A stretch of 57,007 bases of DNA from assembly GCA_049724395.1 (NCBI GenBank), contig JAUGWO010000336.1, positions 1-57,007 of the forward strand, read 5' to 3'. Both the position numbers and the translations under genes were made by a program. The stretch comes from Spongospora subterranea f. sp. subterranea. Lineage: Eukaryota > Endomyxa: Phytomyxea > Phytomyxea > Plasmodiophorida. Under the pieces are notes generated by a model. It ran no database searches. It saw only the letters and a program-made list of their open reading frames with translations, and was not told the DNA's origin. How positions within the stretch are numbered: position 1 is the stretch's first letter; every line of letters starts with the position of its first letter. Positions 22,281 to 35,321 of this stretch are shown here, in pieces.

Positions 22281-23970
22281 CTAAATTTCCATTCTATCTT
22301 GATCTGTAGTCGTCCACATCTTCCATGTCCTGTCGAACGACGCCGTCACAAGATGACGAAAATCATCCGATACGTCCAAAGAGGTTAGTTTGTCCTCGTG
22401 CCCGTTAAGAGTCTTCACTGGAGAGAAATCGCGGGCACTCCAAACTCTGGCCGTGTTGTCGTACGAGCACGAAACCAGAAAATGATCGTGTTGCGCGAAT
22501 TTCACGTCGCTCACCATGTGGAGATGACCCGGAACCGTATAAACACAAGATTTCTTTCGTAGATCCCAAATGCGTAATGTGTTATCGCCTGATCCAGTGG
22601 CGACGTGATACCCATTTGGAGAAAAACAGACACAAAGAACCTGAGCAACGGTAAACGGTGCGAAATAATCATTAGTCAAGGAAAACTACCTGTTTTATAT
22701 GACCGACTAGATCAACACAAGTTTTCCCAGTCCGGATATCCCACACCCGGCCGTTGCCTGCCAAATCACCAGTGCCAACAAGGGATCCATCTGGGTGAAT
22801 CGCAATTCCATAAAGCCCTCGAGGGTTTCCGTCCTGGGACAAGATGCATGCTTTCTTTTCTAAATCCCACAACCGGAACGTCGTGTCGAAACTGGCATTG
22901 AATGAGTTGCGGGAGATGAATAAAAATCGACAAGGAAATCACCTTGATGATATCAGGGTACGACCGTCGGGATGGAATACCAGTTTACCGATACGGTCGG
23001 AATGCCCAGACAGGGAGGCGATTGGGGCTGGCGATTCCATTGAATATAGATTGATCGTGCTGTCAACACATCCTATTTCGTCGGGATCAGACAAGTATAT
23101 ATCGTAGAGTGGGGTTTTAAACCTGTCGCAATGGAGACAGAAGAAGGCGACGAGGCAACTGGGGAAAATTTTCCATCGGAAACACGGTCCTTATGACCAG
23201 TAAACTTCGTCAACACGGAACCAGATTGAAGGTCCCACAACGTTGAAGAACCAGACCAAGACGATATGAGAGTCTGAAGTGGACGTCCGTTATCGTCGGT
23301 GATTGGCGAAAATGCACACGAGGATAAAGGGCGGGTACTGCCGAGCTCGGACCCTGTACAGTAAAAGGTTTTCATCGTTTGTAATCTAGCGATATACTCG
23401 TGCTGTGCAGGTTATGAGATTAGCTAAACAAGCGACCTGATAAGACATTATCAATAAACCGTTGTTGCTTCCGTTGAAGAGCGAGCCGTTGCCAATCTGG
23501 ATTGCGCCCTTTTCAAAGAAAATTCCGCGATTTGCCTTCGGGTTTCTAACAGAGTTGGACCGCCTTCGGTATAGTAGAGTTTTCCATACGCGCCAGCCGC
23601 TTTCGCCGCCTTATTCGCGTCATCAATCTATAAATCGAAAAATATATGCTTAGGCCAGTAAAAACATTATTGTCAGACAAACCTGTTTTTGTGTTTCGGC
23701 AATTCTGTGCCACATTTTCGCTGATTCGTCTGATGAAGTCAACATAATCGCCGCTATTTCTTTCAAACGTTCTCGTCTTTGTAATGGGTCTTCCCCAAAA
23801 AGTACTGTGGGTTCACCACAAGCTCTTAATCGCATGCGAACGACCTCCTCGTTGGTCGGCACGTTAAGGGTCCTGATAATTCTGGCGCGTTCCGCCATCC
23901 GAATATCTTCGGCTTCCTTGGCCCTCGCCCTGGTCAGGGCATCGAACTCCGGCGCCTCATGGCTCTGCAT
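22281..23970 (-). CDS. PRPF4: U4/U6 snRNP protein PRP4 (PRPF4)
   Basis: Six exons (23970-23683, 23627-23460, 23402-23123, 23072-22943, 22891-22690, 22640-22281) total 1428 bp and 475 residues; the five introns are 49-57 bp. The N-terminal SFM segment reads TLNVPTNEEVVRMRLRACGEP and LFGEDPLQRRERLKE, typical of PRP4, which in the U4/U6.U5 tri-snRNP contacts U4/U6 with PPIH and PRPF3. Next comes GKLYYTEGG, then seven WD40 repeats, including HPDGSLVGTGDLAGNGRVWD, FSPNGYHVATGSGDN and the final FDRTWKMW. All splice junctions restore conserved blocks. Nothing is missing compared with the human protein (about 520 residues) except part of the N-terminus. Confidence 0.95.
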
Positions 23971-24784
23971 GGTTTACAAACGGTGACGATAGGCAGAAGT
24001 TTGCCACAGCGGCGGCAGGATTCAAAATGGCGATGTTAGATGCCGGCTCGCCTTTCTGGTCGATATGGAATTGTTCACGGACTACCGGATCGACCTCATT
24101 TTCTCGAAGAGTATGCTGCATTTCAGAGCCCGTTCAAGACGATGTCTTGAAAACCAACGGTCAGACAGCGACTATTTTAGATGAGATTCAGCAATAAGAA
24201 TAAAAACTTCTTTCAACGAACCAGCCACAAATAATCTAGGTTAGGTACGGTATGTGAAAAGCATAATTGCCAACGTCAGTAGCTCTGGAATTTGTGAATG
24301 CCGGCACATTCGTTTGGTTATTCGGCATTGATCGTCGGATCGAGAGTCTTTTTTATTTAATTGGATTGATAATGATTCGATAGGGTGATGTCGCGGATTT
24401 ATCCGCTGTTCAATGTGGCATGTGAGAATCGGTCCACAATCATGATTACGTGACAATATGAGTGTCTAGATTGTCGTATCCTATACACTGACGCATGATG
24501 CTCAACAGTGATGACGTCGCTAATTCGTTACCGCTCTTCTTTCGGGTGTGTATCGTTGATTCGTTGTTAGCTGATCGCGCATGTCACAACACGGAAAGCT
24601 GTGGCACTGCAGTGATAACTGACTGTTTGGGCCAGAGAGGTAACGATCAACCCAGGCTAGTGGCCTACAAATGTGTTCATCCTTCAAAGAAGCCGAAAAT
24701 GGTTCGGTAACACAGTTTGCACCTCAGTCTAAAAATGAGTGGAGACGCGCGTATCCGGTATCATTTGGCAATTGCTAACAACCG
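23971..24784. other. Intergenic between PRPF4 and the PP2C gene
   Basis: The two genes diverge here. A plus frame of about 56 codons starts near 24029, too short to call. No other feature seen. Confidence 0.35.
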
Positions 24785-25783
24785 ATGGAAGGTGAAAACC
24801 TAAGCCGATTACGGCTTGAATTGAGTTCATGTATTATACAGCATCCCAAAACAGGCCACAATGCGTGTTTTACGTCGCGATTGAGCCACGGTGACGTTCA
24901 AATACAAGCCTTTGGCATTGCTGATGGCGGTTGGTCTTTTTTTCCTTTATCGCCCGTTGTTTGCCAAAAATTCGGCTTCAATTCGAAAAGGTACATGCTC
25001 TAACGTCTGATGTTATAGGAAACTGTGATGGGTCACTCGTCGTATCTGCTGGCTTGATGGCGAGTTGTGAGGAGGTTTTGTCAAAGACCTTGATTCAGAA
25101 TCAGCAAATTCCGAATCCAAAAACGTAGTACGCCCATGTATTTTTTCGATTATTTGATGAACATTGTTTAGAGTTTTGAAGAGTGCTTTCAATCAGTCAA
25201 CCGAAACAGGCTTCGAACAATGCAGCACGGCATTATGCGCCATTTTTCTGAATGGTCTTTTGAGAATTGTCGACGTGGGTAGGGCTGGTTTTATTGTCAT
25301 TTCTGATGGGGGCAAGCATTGCATTCGGTCGAGGCAGCAACCGGCCTCGGTGTATCATCGATTGGATAGGTAAAATAGATTGATAACTTCTCAAAGCGAC
25401 TACCTAACGAGCATAGGGGCTCATTTCCTGAAGCAGGCAAGGCAGTCGTCAACTTTCTGCAGGACTCTGACCACGCTGAGGAATATGAAATGCGGTTGGG
25501 AGAGAATGGTGAGCTGATGAGCATTCATAGTCTTGCTATATTTTTTATAATATATGGTGTAGACATGATTATTGCAGCAACAGATGGATTTTGGCAGTAT
25601 CAAGAAAATGAGTCAATGAAATTCATGAGCAAAGACCAAGAAGAGACAGCAACTGAAACAGTTTCACGACTCGCAAGTGCAGCACTAGAGTCACAAAGAC
25701 AACATGGTGGTAGGGATGATATTGTCGTGGTAGTCGGCAAAATGCAGACCAGTAGTCGGGAACTATCCAGCAGCTCATTTTGA
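24785..25783 (+). CDS. PP2C-family phosphatase, PPTC7/Azr1-like
   Basis: Five exons (24785-24929, 25019-25124, 25172-25369, 25417-25508, 25563-25783) total 762 bp, 253 residues. The order of blocks matches PPTC7: FGIADG (human GVADG), CSTALCAIFLNGLLRIVDVG (human STACIVVLD...), then after 25563 DMIIAATDGFW (human DIILTATDGLF) and GGRDDIVVVVG (human GGKPDDITVLL). PPTC7-type enzymes act in mitochondria, dephosphorylating biosynthetic and mitophagy proteins. One metal-site residue looks changed: the VGDS box reads VGRA, while the Asp of ATDG and the last DD are kept. The first junction (89-bp intron, donor GTTGGT) is the least certain and touches the ADG-metal motif. An upstream exon with a targeting peptide may be missing. 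Confidence 0.65.
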
Positions 25784-26088
25784 AGCGACTTCTTCCCTAT
25801 CACTTTTGTTTTACTAAACTGTCAAGCTTTTGGAATTCAAATTAATGCACAAAAGAGGCAATTCAGAACGTCGCGTTTGTTGTAGCACGTCATACATCAA
25901 GGCTAAATCATGTTATCTTTTGAGATGATGGTATAGCAACTCTATTTCGCAATAACAGCCCATTTCATTTCAAAGTGCTCACAACGTTGTCAATCCAGTA
26001 GTCTCCTGTTTGAAGTTGTTCGACGTTCTCGTCACGTTGGTTCCTGCAGGGTTCCTGACGGTTTGTGTGATTTCGAAAACCTTGACGC
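25784..26088. other. Short intergenic stretch
   Basis: The PP2C and FIP200-like genes converge tail to tail here. No feature seen. Confidence 0.5.
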
Positions 26089-28252
26089 TCACGGTTGGGT
26101 TTTACGGGCGTTATCAATGCGATCTAAAGTCAACAATAAGAGCAACTTTCAAATAACTGATAGAAGTATGTCTTTACCTTCCAGCTGTCGAATAACCTCG
26201 CCGGTTTTGTTCTGTATCCATTTTGAATCGGTGAAATATGAACGAAAGATAACTCAAACCTGTGCGCAGAATAATTGGCGATGAATACTTTCATTATTCT
26301 CAGCAAGTTCGGCTTTGTCTCTTTCGCTTTCTGAACACAAAAATTAGTGCGAGGCCTAAGTTTTACATAAGAAAAGAACCTCTGATATATTGAAGAAGTA
26401 GGTTTTCAACATCGTTATGCGTACCCAGCACTCCGGAGGCCAACTATTCAAAATGTTATGCTTTCATCAAACTGTGACCTAGAATTCATGATACTCCAGC
26501 CCTACATTGTCATTCTGCACTGAACGAGGCGAAAATGCATCATCAAACAGCACATCTATTGCCGAAAGGTTGTCGTGAGCCCTGAAAATGGTAAGGCAGG
26601 CAGATCTGCTTGCGCCAGCTGATATGTGTGACCCACTGTTCCATTGAATATTTGCTTTTGGATGGTTGCTGATCCAATCCTTTGATAATCTCTTCAGGCA
26701 AGTATTTTCCGTACCGTTGCCAGAATACGGACCGCCTTTGCACCTCACCTGTACGAACATCTTCAAGTTGCTGGGTTCGGTCTGCGACCCAAGAGTCATA
26801 ACGGCGACGACATACAACTTCAGCTGAACGAAAGGCATAACGATTAACTCAAAACAAAAAATCATTAATTGGACGGACTTAGTCCTGCGAAATATGCTTC
26901 TGGAATACGCTCAATACGATGAAGCTCGAGTACGTCTGCTGTTTTTGAACGGACTACTTCTCCGTATGCTGATAATCTCCTATCAATACAAATTAACTGA
27001 CATGACAAACTGACGATTATACGGCTGCTGACTACCGCATCTGCAGACGAATTCGCGTTTGGATATCGGAGATAGAAGCCAGTCTAGTTTGAACGAAGAA
27101 CAGCATATCGGCCTGAGATTTTTCCACGCTATATTCACTATTCAGCGTTGAAAAAATTGCCTGAAGGTAAACTTTACTATGATAGTGAGACGCTGGCTGT
27201 TTCGGTTTTTTCAATATCGGAATCGACTTCGACTTCACTTTCGCGAGAACTTAGTTGTAAATACAGGTTGTTTATAAAAGAATGTGGGACATTATCACAT
27301 TCGAGGTTGCCCTTTCATATCAGAGATAAAGGCCATCTCCTATTGAAAACGATTAAAACCGGGTGCATTACTGAAAAACATCTGGTACCTTTTTACAGTC
27401 AGTTTGAATACACTCTCTATCAGCAAGTAAATTTTTCATCAATTCGGACACTTTGACGCGATCGGATTGGGATCTGGCGAAGGCGCTGCGCATCCCGCCT
27501 TCCGATAAACGATCAAGCAAAGTTTGCGAGCCGCGAAACTTACTCAGAGATGGATGCAATTCAATCAGTGACAAGCGTCGGATCCACTCTTCGAATGATG
27601 CAGCCACTTCTGAAAACTACATAATGTCATTCAAAGCAGCAATCGGACGATTGTCACCGACATATCCGTTGAATTTTTGAAATTCAACAGCCAGCGAATC
27701 GGCTTTATCATTGAAGTTTGCTAATTGCATTTGAAGGTTGCGATTTGCGATCTGAATAGATTGATACTGCAACTGTGCGCGTTGCAGGATCTGGGGTAAA
27801 ATACGCCCCAGATATGCGTCGCCAAATTTGACATTCTGGAACCCGTTTTCGGCTTATGTAAAAAAATAAGAGACATGTGGACATTAAAAAACAAACAGCA
27901 TACATTGAACCCATAAGACGCCAGAGTCGGTCACGATTTTTCCTGTTGCTGAATCTGGCTTGGCTCTGAACCGTTCCCCGGGCAAGATTTGCTTGGAGAA
28001 GACAAAACATAGAGTCGGCGGCGGATATGATTCATTTACCGCATTCCCATCCTGCGAGAGAATGATCTGATCGTGAACGGCAATCGCGGTATGAAGAGCA
28101 AACGTTCCTGATAAAGAGTCGCCTTTCCTCACCTCAAACGTAAGTTGACGCCCTGCGAGTGAATTTTTGAATTCCCGACACGACCAAGGCGGTGCAAACG
28201 CTTCACCTGTTTCGGCAATGACGGCCGTAACTTCAGCCCGATCTTCATCCAT
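26089..28252 (-). CDS. FIP200/RB1CC1-ATG11-family autophagy scaffold, short form
   Basis: Thirteen exons joined by twelve GT-AG introns (mostly 48-62 bp) total 1557 bp, 518 residues: 28252-27904, 27852-27658, 27609-27389, 27339-27299, 27249-27192, 27160-27036, 26979-26879, 26823-26637, 26581-26506, 26443-26380, 26330-26260, 26211-26178, 26123-26089. The N-terminus resembles the ubiquitin-like domain of FIP200 (IAVHDQIILSQDGNA, then LCFVFSKQIL). Helical ATG17-like parts follow. The best match is IERIPEAYFAGL joined to TEVVCRRRYDSWVADR and RRSVFWQRYGKYLPEEIIKG, aligning with human VPQMYCLAVVEVVRRKMFIKHYREW and its KLFRKSFLRNRLF block. FIP200 scaffolds the ULK1/ATG1 complex. The product ends after a short coiled coil; the long coiled coil and C-terminal Claw are absent. 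One junction (27161-27191) would be only 31 bp and is unsure. Confidence 0.72.
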
Positions 28253-28918
28253 TGTTCATAAAAAACTTCAGATCGCTCAATGACAACCAGCCCCTCGATA
28301 GAGGTGTGTTTACGGGCCACTGTTGATCAGTAAACACTAACGTAGTAACTACAGCGGCAACGATACGACCGGTCTATCGCAATGAGTGGCCGTGTGTAAC
28401 GCTATCTGCAATGCATTGCCTATGCCTACCAGTGGTGCGTAAAGGGGTTCCGCCTAAGATGAAGTAAACGATGATGATGTATCTCAGATCAAAGTGATAT
28501 CCGATGAACGAACAACGCACCGGTCTCGGAGGACTGGAGACTACACCTGAGAATCGGAATACACCACACAGCTGGGGTCATCGGTGCGTAGCCGAAGGGT
28601 CCCGCCCGACCGGATGGGACGGGAAGTTATGTCGTTGAACTGAAGCTCACCCTGATCCATTTGAGAATGTACTTGAAAATCATGGTATTTTTATTATCCT
28701 TTTGCTATGACAACGAGTTAGTTTCCTGCGTTTATGCGCTTACCGGTATGTGAATATGTCAGTAAATTATGGTTTGACCATGTTAAATTAAGTTTGGGTC
28801 CGCGATCAATAGAGTGAATTAGTCGTACTAAGTTTTAATAAGTTAGGCGCTGTAAATGGCCCAAAAGAAACCATGAGTCAACTCGATTTATCATTCGAGC
28901 TGATTCACCGTCCCCGCA
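28253..28918. other. Divergent intergenic region with a foldable GC-rich segment
   Basis: This separates the FIP200-like gene and the BT1 transporter and should hold both promoters. At 28516-28624 it can fold: CGCACCG (28516-28522) pairs with CGGTGCG (28582-28588), and a second hairpin TCCCG...CGGGA spans 28600-28624. It may be leader sequence or an unrecognised RNA. I found no tRNA or snRNA signature. Confidence 0.35.
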
Positions 28919-30611
28919 TTGACTGTCGCAAACCGTATACCTTTGAGACGTATTCGACAATTCATGACATCAGATACTGTCCAGTCAAACATAACAGAAT
29001 CCGCCTTAACAAAATCGTCGTTCCGCTACTCGTTATATATATGCTACTTTATCGTAGGTTTGAGCCATTCAATGCCGCTGTTGCCAGCAAAAAAACTATT
29101 GATGGATACCTACAAGGTCAGCCCTTCTTCGATGGCTGCAATTTTCGGTCTATTATCTTCTCCTTGGTTGGCCAAACCATTGTTCGCCTTATCGATTGAT
29201 GCGGTCGCCATCAACCAAGAGCGGCGACGCCCGTACATCATTCTCGCGTTCCTTGTCAATTTTTTCATTTTTTCCGCATTAGCTCGTATTGCCGAAAATA
29301 CCTCCATCATGATCATCATATCGTTTATGTTCATAACATCAGCGACTATAGTGCTGATTGACGTTGCCGTTAACAGCATTGTTATTGTCAACGCCAAGCT
29401 AGAAACTGTCGCGAGCAGCGGTAAATTACAGGTGTAGGAAATTGTAACATTGGCACGTTCCTCTCGCGTTCTGAAACGTCGATAATATAGTCTTCGTGTT
29501 GGATATTCAAAGCGCTTGGTGCAATGATTGGGAGTGGAAGCAGTGGATATGCATTAGCATACCTTGAACATCCATTAGAAATTTTGCTGACGGCTATTGC
29601 AGCGTTCTCGTTATCTGGAGCCTTGACGTCGTATTTCATAAAAGGTACGGGTCCAATTAACTGTGGTCATTTCGGCAAATATGAATTAACGATATGTAGA
29701 AATCGATTCGGATTCACCTGAAGTTGATATTATAAATCGCGTTCGTCTTCTGATAACCTACTTGAGACGCCAGGACATTTTGAGCACCATTCTCTTTGTG
29801 ATTCTGATGAATTGCCCACCCACAGTTGGGGATGCGTTTCTCTACTGGATGCGATATCAACTTGGTATATTGTCTGCCGATTTAGATAGTTCACCCCTGA
29901 TTAAGCATTTTTAGGTTTTGGCATGGATGTAGTTGGTAATCTGCATTTTTGTCGACATTTTGCGCATCTGGTATCTGCATATTTCTTCAGAATATGTTTA
30001 CGGCAGGTCATTTTGCATCGAATGAACTTGCTTTCTAGAATTCAAATACTGTGTTTAGGATTCCAGTCCGTCGGCTTATAGCACTCTCCCTTGTGGTATC
30101 TAGTGTGCTTGGTCTATCCACCATTATAGTCGTTCTCCGGTGGAACAAGGGGCTAGGTATTCCAGACAGCTTGTTCATCTTCGCGGATACAGTCGCGTTG
30201 GCAATCTTTAGAGAACTCATTTTAATGCCGATTATCGTCTTGTCGTCGCGGATCGTTCCAGACGGTTCTGAAGGTCCGGTATATGCCATGATCATGTCGT
30301 TTTGGAACCTCGGTCGTGTGATTAGCGAAGAAACCGGTGCCGGTCTCATTTTCGTTTTCGGCGTCACATCAGATAATTATGATAGACTTTGGCTTGTAGT
30401 GCTTATCTGCAACATGATCCTGTTAGCCCCTATTTTATTCCTGAACATGCTGCCCGACGTCCCCGTTGAAGCCTCCCAAAAAGGGGAATCTACCGAATTG
30501 GTTCCTGATACATTCAAAAGCACGATTTCGATGAACACCGATTCCTTTGTGAGTCATGATGCAGATGCTCGGCCCTTGATACATCGGGTAAATTCATCAA
30601 CTACTGAATAA
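28919..30611 (+). CDS. BT1-family folate/biopterin transporter
   Basis: Six exons (28919-29431, 29491-29644, 29700-29864, 29915-29935, 29991-30006, 30059-30611) total 1422 bp, 473 residues. Conserved BT1 blocks appear in order: SPSSMAAIFGLLSSPWLAKP, RRPYIILAFLVNF, DVAVNSIVIVNAKLE, then across the first junction GKLQSSCW, then TVGDAFLYWMRYQLG, GLGIPDSLF and MSFWNLGRVISEETGAGL. Twelve membrane segments are expected for this MFS-related family, which moves folates or pterins. Exons 4 and 5 are only 21 and 16 nt, yet both are needed to read DVVEYVYGRIPVRRL in frame. All introns are 50-59 bp. The start at 28919 precedes the first membrane segment by about 35 residues; another exon upstream cannot be excluded. 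Confidence 0.9.
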
Positions 30612-33205
30612 AGACACTGTAAACTAATTTTATATTCTAATCGTCTAATAACTGTCAGCGTCTGGCAATTTTATATTCGGCTTATGTGGCCGTTTGTCAA
30701 AAACGAACCAATCACAGATAGAGAACGACTCCCGTCGGGGTTCCACTAATTACGGTTTCCTCCAACCACTAGGTTATGGCTGTAGACTACAACATTGATC
30801 AGCGTCATAGCATCCAATCCTCTGCTCGTTGGTTCTGTCGTCAGAGTTCGTATGAGATATGAGTTGGTTTTGTGCAAATAAAACCACGAGTTCCATCGGG
30901 CGATGGTCGTATTCGCTTTTGACTGCTAGTACGGCAATGTCATTACTGCTTGCTATTGCGATCGCTACTGATTATTTTGTTAATCCGAGTGCTCTTCGTG
31001 ATCTGCAACCGTCGTGATGCGTCCTGTCTCTGCGGCACTCAGCCGCTCCATGACCGAGTTCACCGCGTTTCAAACACTTCCCAAATAATTGACGTCGACG
31101 TGCGCTAAGTTTTTCCCGACTTTTCTCATCTGGGACTGGTATTGTATACTCTCTCAGATCCTATCCGTTTGATCCCTTGGTCATCTCAGTTTAATCAATT
31201 GGATCTGCAGGGAGGCTTAAGTCTTGTTGGTCACCGCCGCATAGTCGACTGGAATGGCTTCCCATTTGTGGGCCTTAACAGTCAATCTGAAAGGCTTGGA
31301 AAGAACCTCGATGGGGTGACACGACGGACCACACCTCCCCTCCTCAAACGGAAATGGCAGACGACATTTCCTAAACGAGAACATCGTGCGGATGTGCCTT
31401 AATGAATTGATTTACAAGAACAAGGACATCCTCAAACATATTGCTGGCGGGGCTCCCAGGAGACATCGAGTTGGAATTGACGAGCTAATGGTGAGTACCG
31501 GCCAGAAGGGCATCACAGTGAAGACGTCCCTGGCAACAGCTCCACATTCATACGTGGAACATCCACAGGAGGATCATCACCTTGACCCATTGCGGACGAT
31601 ATCCGATAACGCAGTGATGATAACAGTGATGATAATTGTGCCTTGCCCTAAAACCGACAACGAATCCGCGATGTCTCTTGCGTCGATGCCTTGTCAGCCG
31701 GCGGTCTTCGTCGCACCGTTTCCCTCGCCGATTGGTCTCCAGTGGACAATGCTTCCGATTCCAATTCAGATCCCGACATTTTGGATTCCGGCTCTGAGAC
31801 ATCTTCTGATATTTAGGCCGCCACCAACGCTGTGGTTGACAACGCGGATTCGCTGTCTGTGCAGGATAATTCAAAATGATCATCACTGCTTCCTGAGTTG
31901 TCGAAAGCAGGTTTCGCAAAACTCCCGATATTTATGGGGGGGGGGGGGGGGTTGTGGGGCCGTCGGGAGGACTCCACATGCGTTCGCCACAACAAAATCG
32001 GCGTCCGCTGGCTTCGTCCCTACCGCATTGCTCGTGGTGAATAGTGAATGGCATTATACCCTAGAAAATCTGGTGACATGGGCGTGTCGACGCCCATGTC
32101 GCGCTCATCTAAATCCACCACGACCCGAGTTTAGCGGTCCAGCAAGATCTACTGCATTACGTCTCTTCTGGGAATTGGTTTTGTGGTGGACTCCTTTATC
32201 AACTGCAGATTTCATGACGACCGTTGAGAGTTGCAAATCCAGTGGTCTGGATTCGAGGAATCCGATGTCTCCTGGGAGCCAGCCAGCAATATGTTTTGAG
32301 GATGTCCCTGCTTTTGTCAAAAAATTCATCAAGGCACATCCGCACGATGTGGTCGCCTTGACCCGGGGTCGACACCCTTGCTTCCTTCGGTGAGGTGAGT
32401 GAATACCAAACCATCACCTCGATTGCTGTGTCCTCCTCCAACACCCGCATTACCACAGCCATTCTTCTGGCTTCAAATGTCGACACCGCGTAGGACATTC
32501 TCTGACCCTGCAATTATCACCGCTGTCTCTATAATGCTGTCGCCATTTGGTTGAGCTTTATTTCCTACATCTAAGCGATTCTACCTGCTGTCGCACGTGA
32601 ATCGTTGTTGCTGATCGTTTGACTTTGCTTCAGCCTTGATATATCTTCGTTAGGCATACGAACGGCGAACTATATCGAAACGACAAATATCGGGAAGGTG
32701 TCGGGTATCCCGGGGCGTTTGTCGGATGGAACACGTTCAGATGTGACACACACTCAAAACACTTGATCAACTCGAGGACGAGAACATGTTCAGATGATAG
32801 TACACACGTTGACGGCACCGACCGCACCAGGCGCTGGGCTTTTCAAGACGTCGGGAACTGTTCTTGTGGACCCGCCGTCAAAGTTCTGGTTGGCTTACGA
32901 CGGGTCCCTTGGTGACTCAATCCGATTGTGAGCATTGCGAGGTTCCCACCCTTCTGCTGTATGAAGTAGAGTAGATTAACATACTGTATTGACTCGGGTA
33001 AAGGGCAATGAGTCAAATACAATGCTCGAACAGGTCGTGTTGAAATTCGCTAATAAAAGAGATGCGATGTGACACTTGATTTGAGGTTATCCAATTAGTG
33101 ATGATTTACTTGAGGGTTTTTTGAAAATTATACGTATGAAATATGATGAAAGGAGATTGTAGTGTTAATGGGAGCTGTTTCTGTATTTATGTGCCTAATT
33201 GCTGT
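30612..33205. other. Gene-poor 2.6 kb with inverted repeat and G16 run
   Basis: A long plus frame (31386-32393) and several minus frames are open but have no domain; the plus frame runs through an inverted repeat and a run of 16 G residues at 31936-31951. I take this as decayed repeat sequence. Minus-strand stretches rich in Ser, Asp and Glu (31700-31900) may be remnants of a protein. Confidence 0.4.
31381..31468. repeat. Left arm of an 88-bp inverted repeat (partner 32263-32350)
   Basis: Read on opposite strands, both arms begin ACATCGTGCGGATGTGCCTT and share GGACATCCTCAAA and CTCCCAGGAGACATCG. Identity is roughly 80-85 percent. The arms enclose about 800 bp. No target duplication or known family was recognised. 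Confidence 0.8.
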
Positions 33206-35191
<1,986 letters not shown>

Positions 35192-35321
35192 TAGAACATG
35201 ATGATGATGATCAACAGCCAGTGCCAGATACTCTGTTAGATCATTCATGAAAACCATCGGATATCGTAATCCTGGTCTGTTATATAACAAGCCGAAGTTA
35301 GGTTTATTTAAAGATCAGGAA

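Noticed and set aside
27610-27657. In-frame TAG inside the FIP200-like gene taken as a lesion
   Set aside because: A 48-bp GT-AG intron with a TTTTCAG acceptor removes it and restores the match to the family.
31386-32393. 335-residue plus-strand frame as a gene
   Set aside because: It runs through an inverted repeat and a G16 run and has no domain or conserved pattern.
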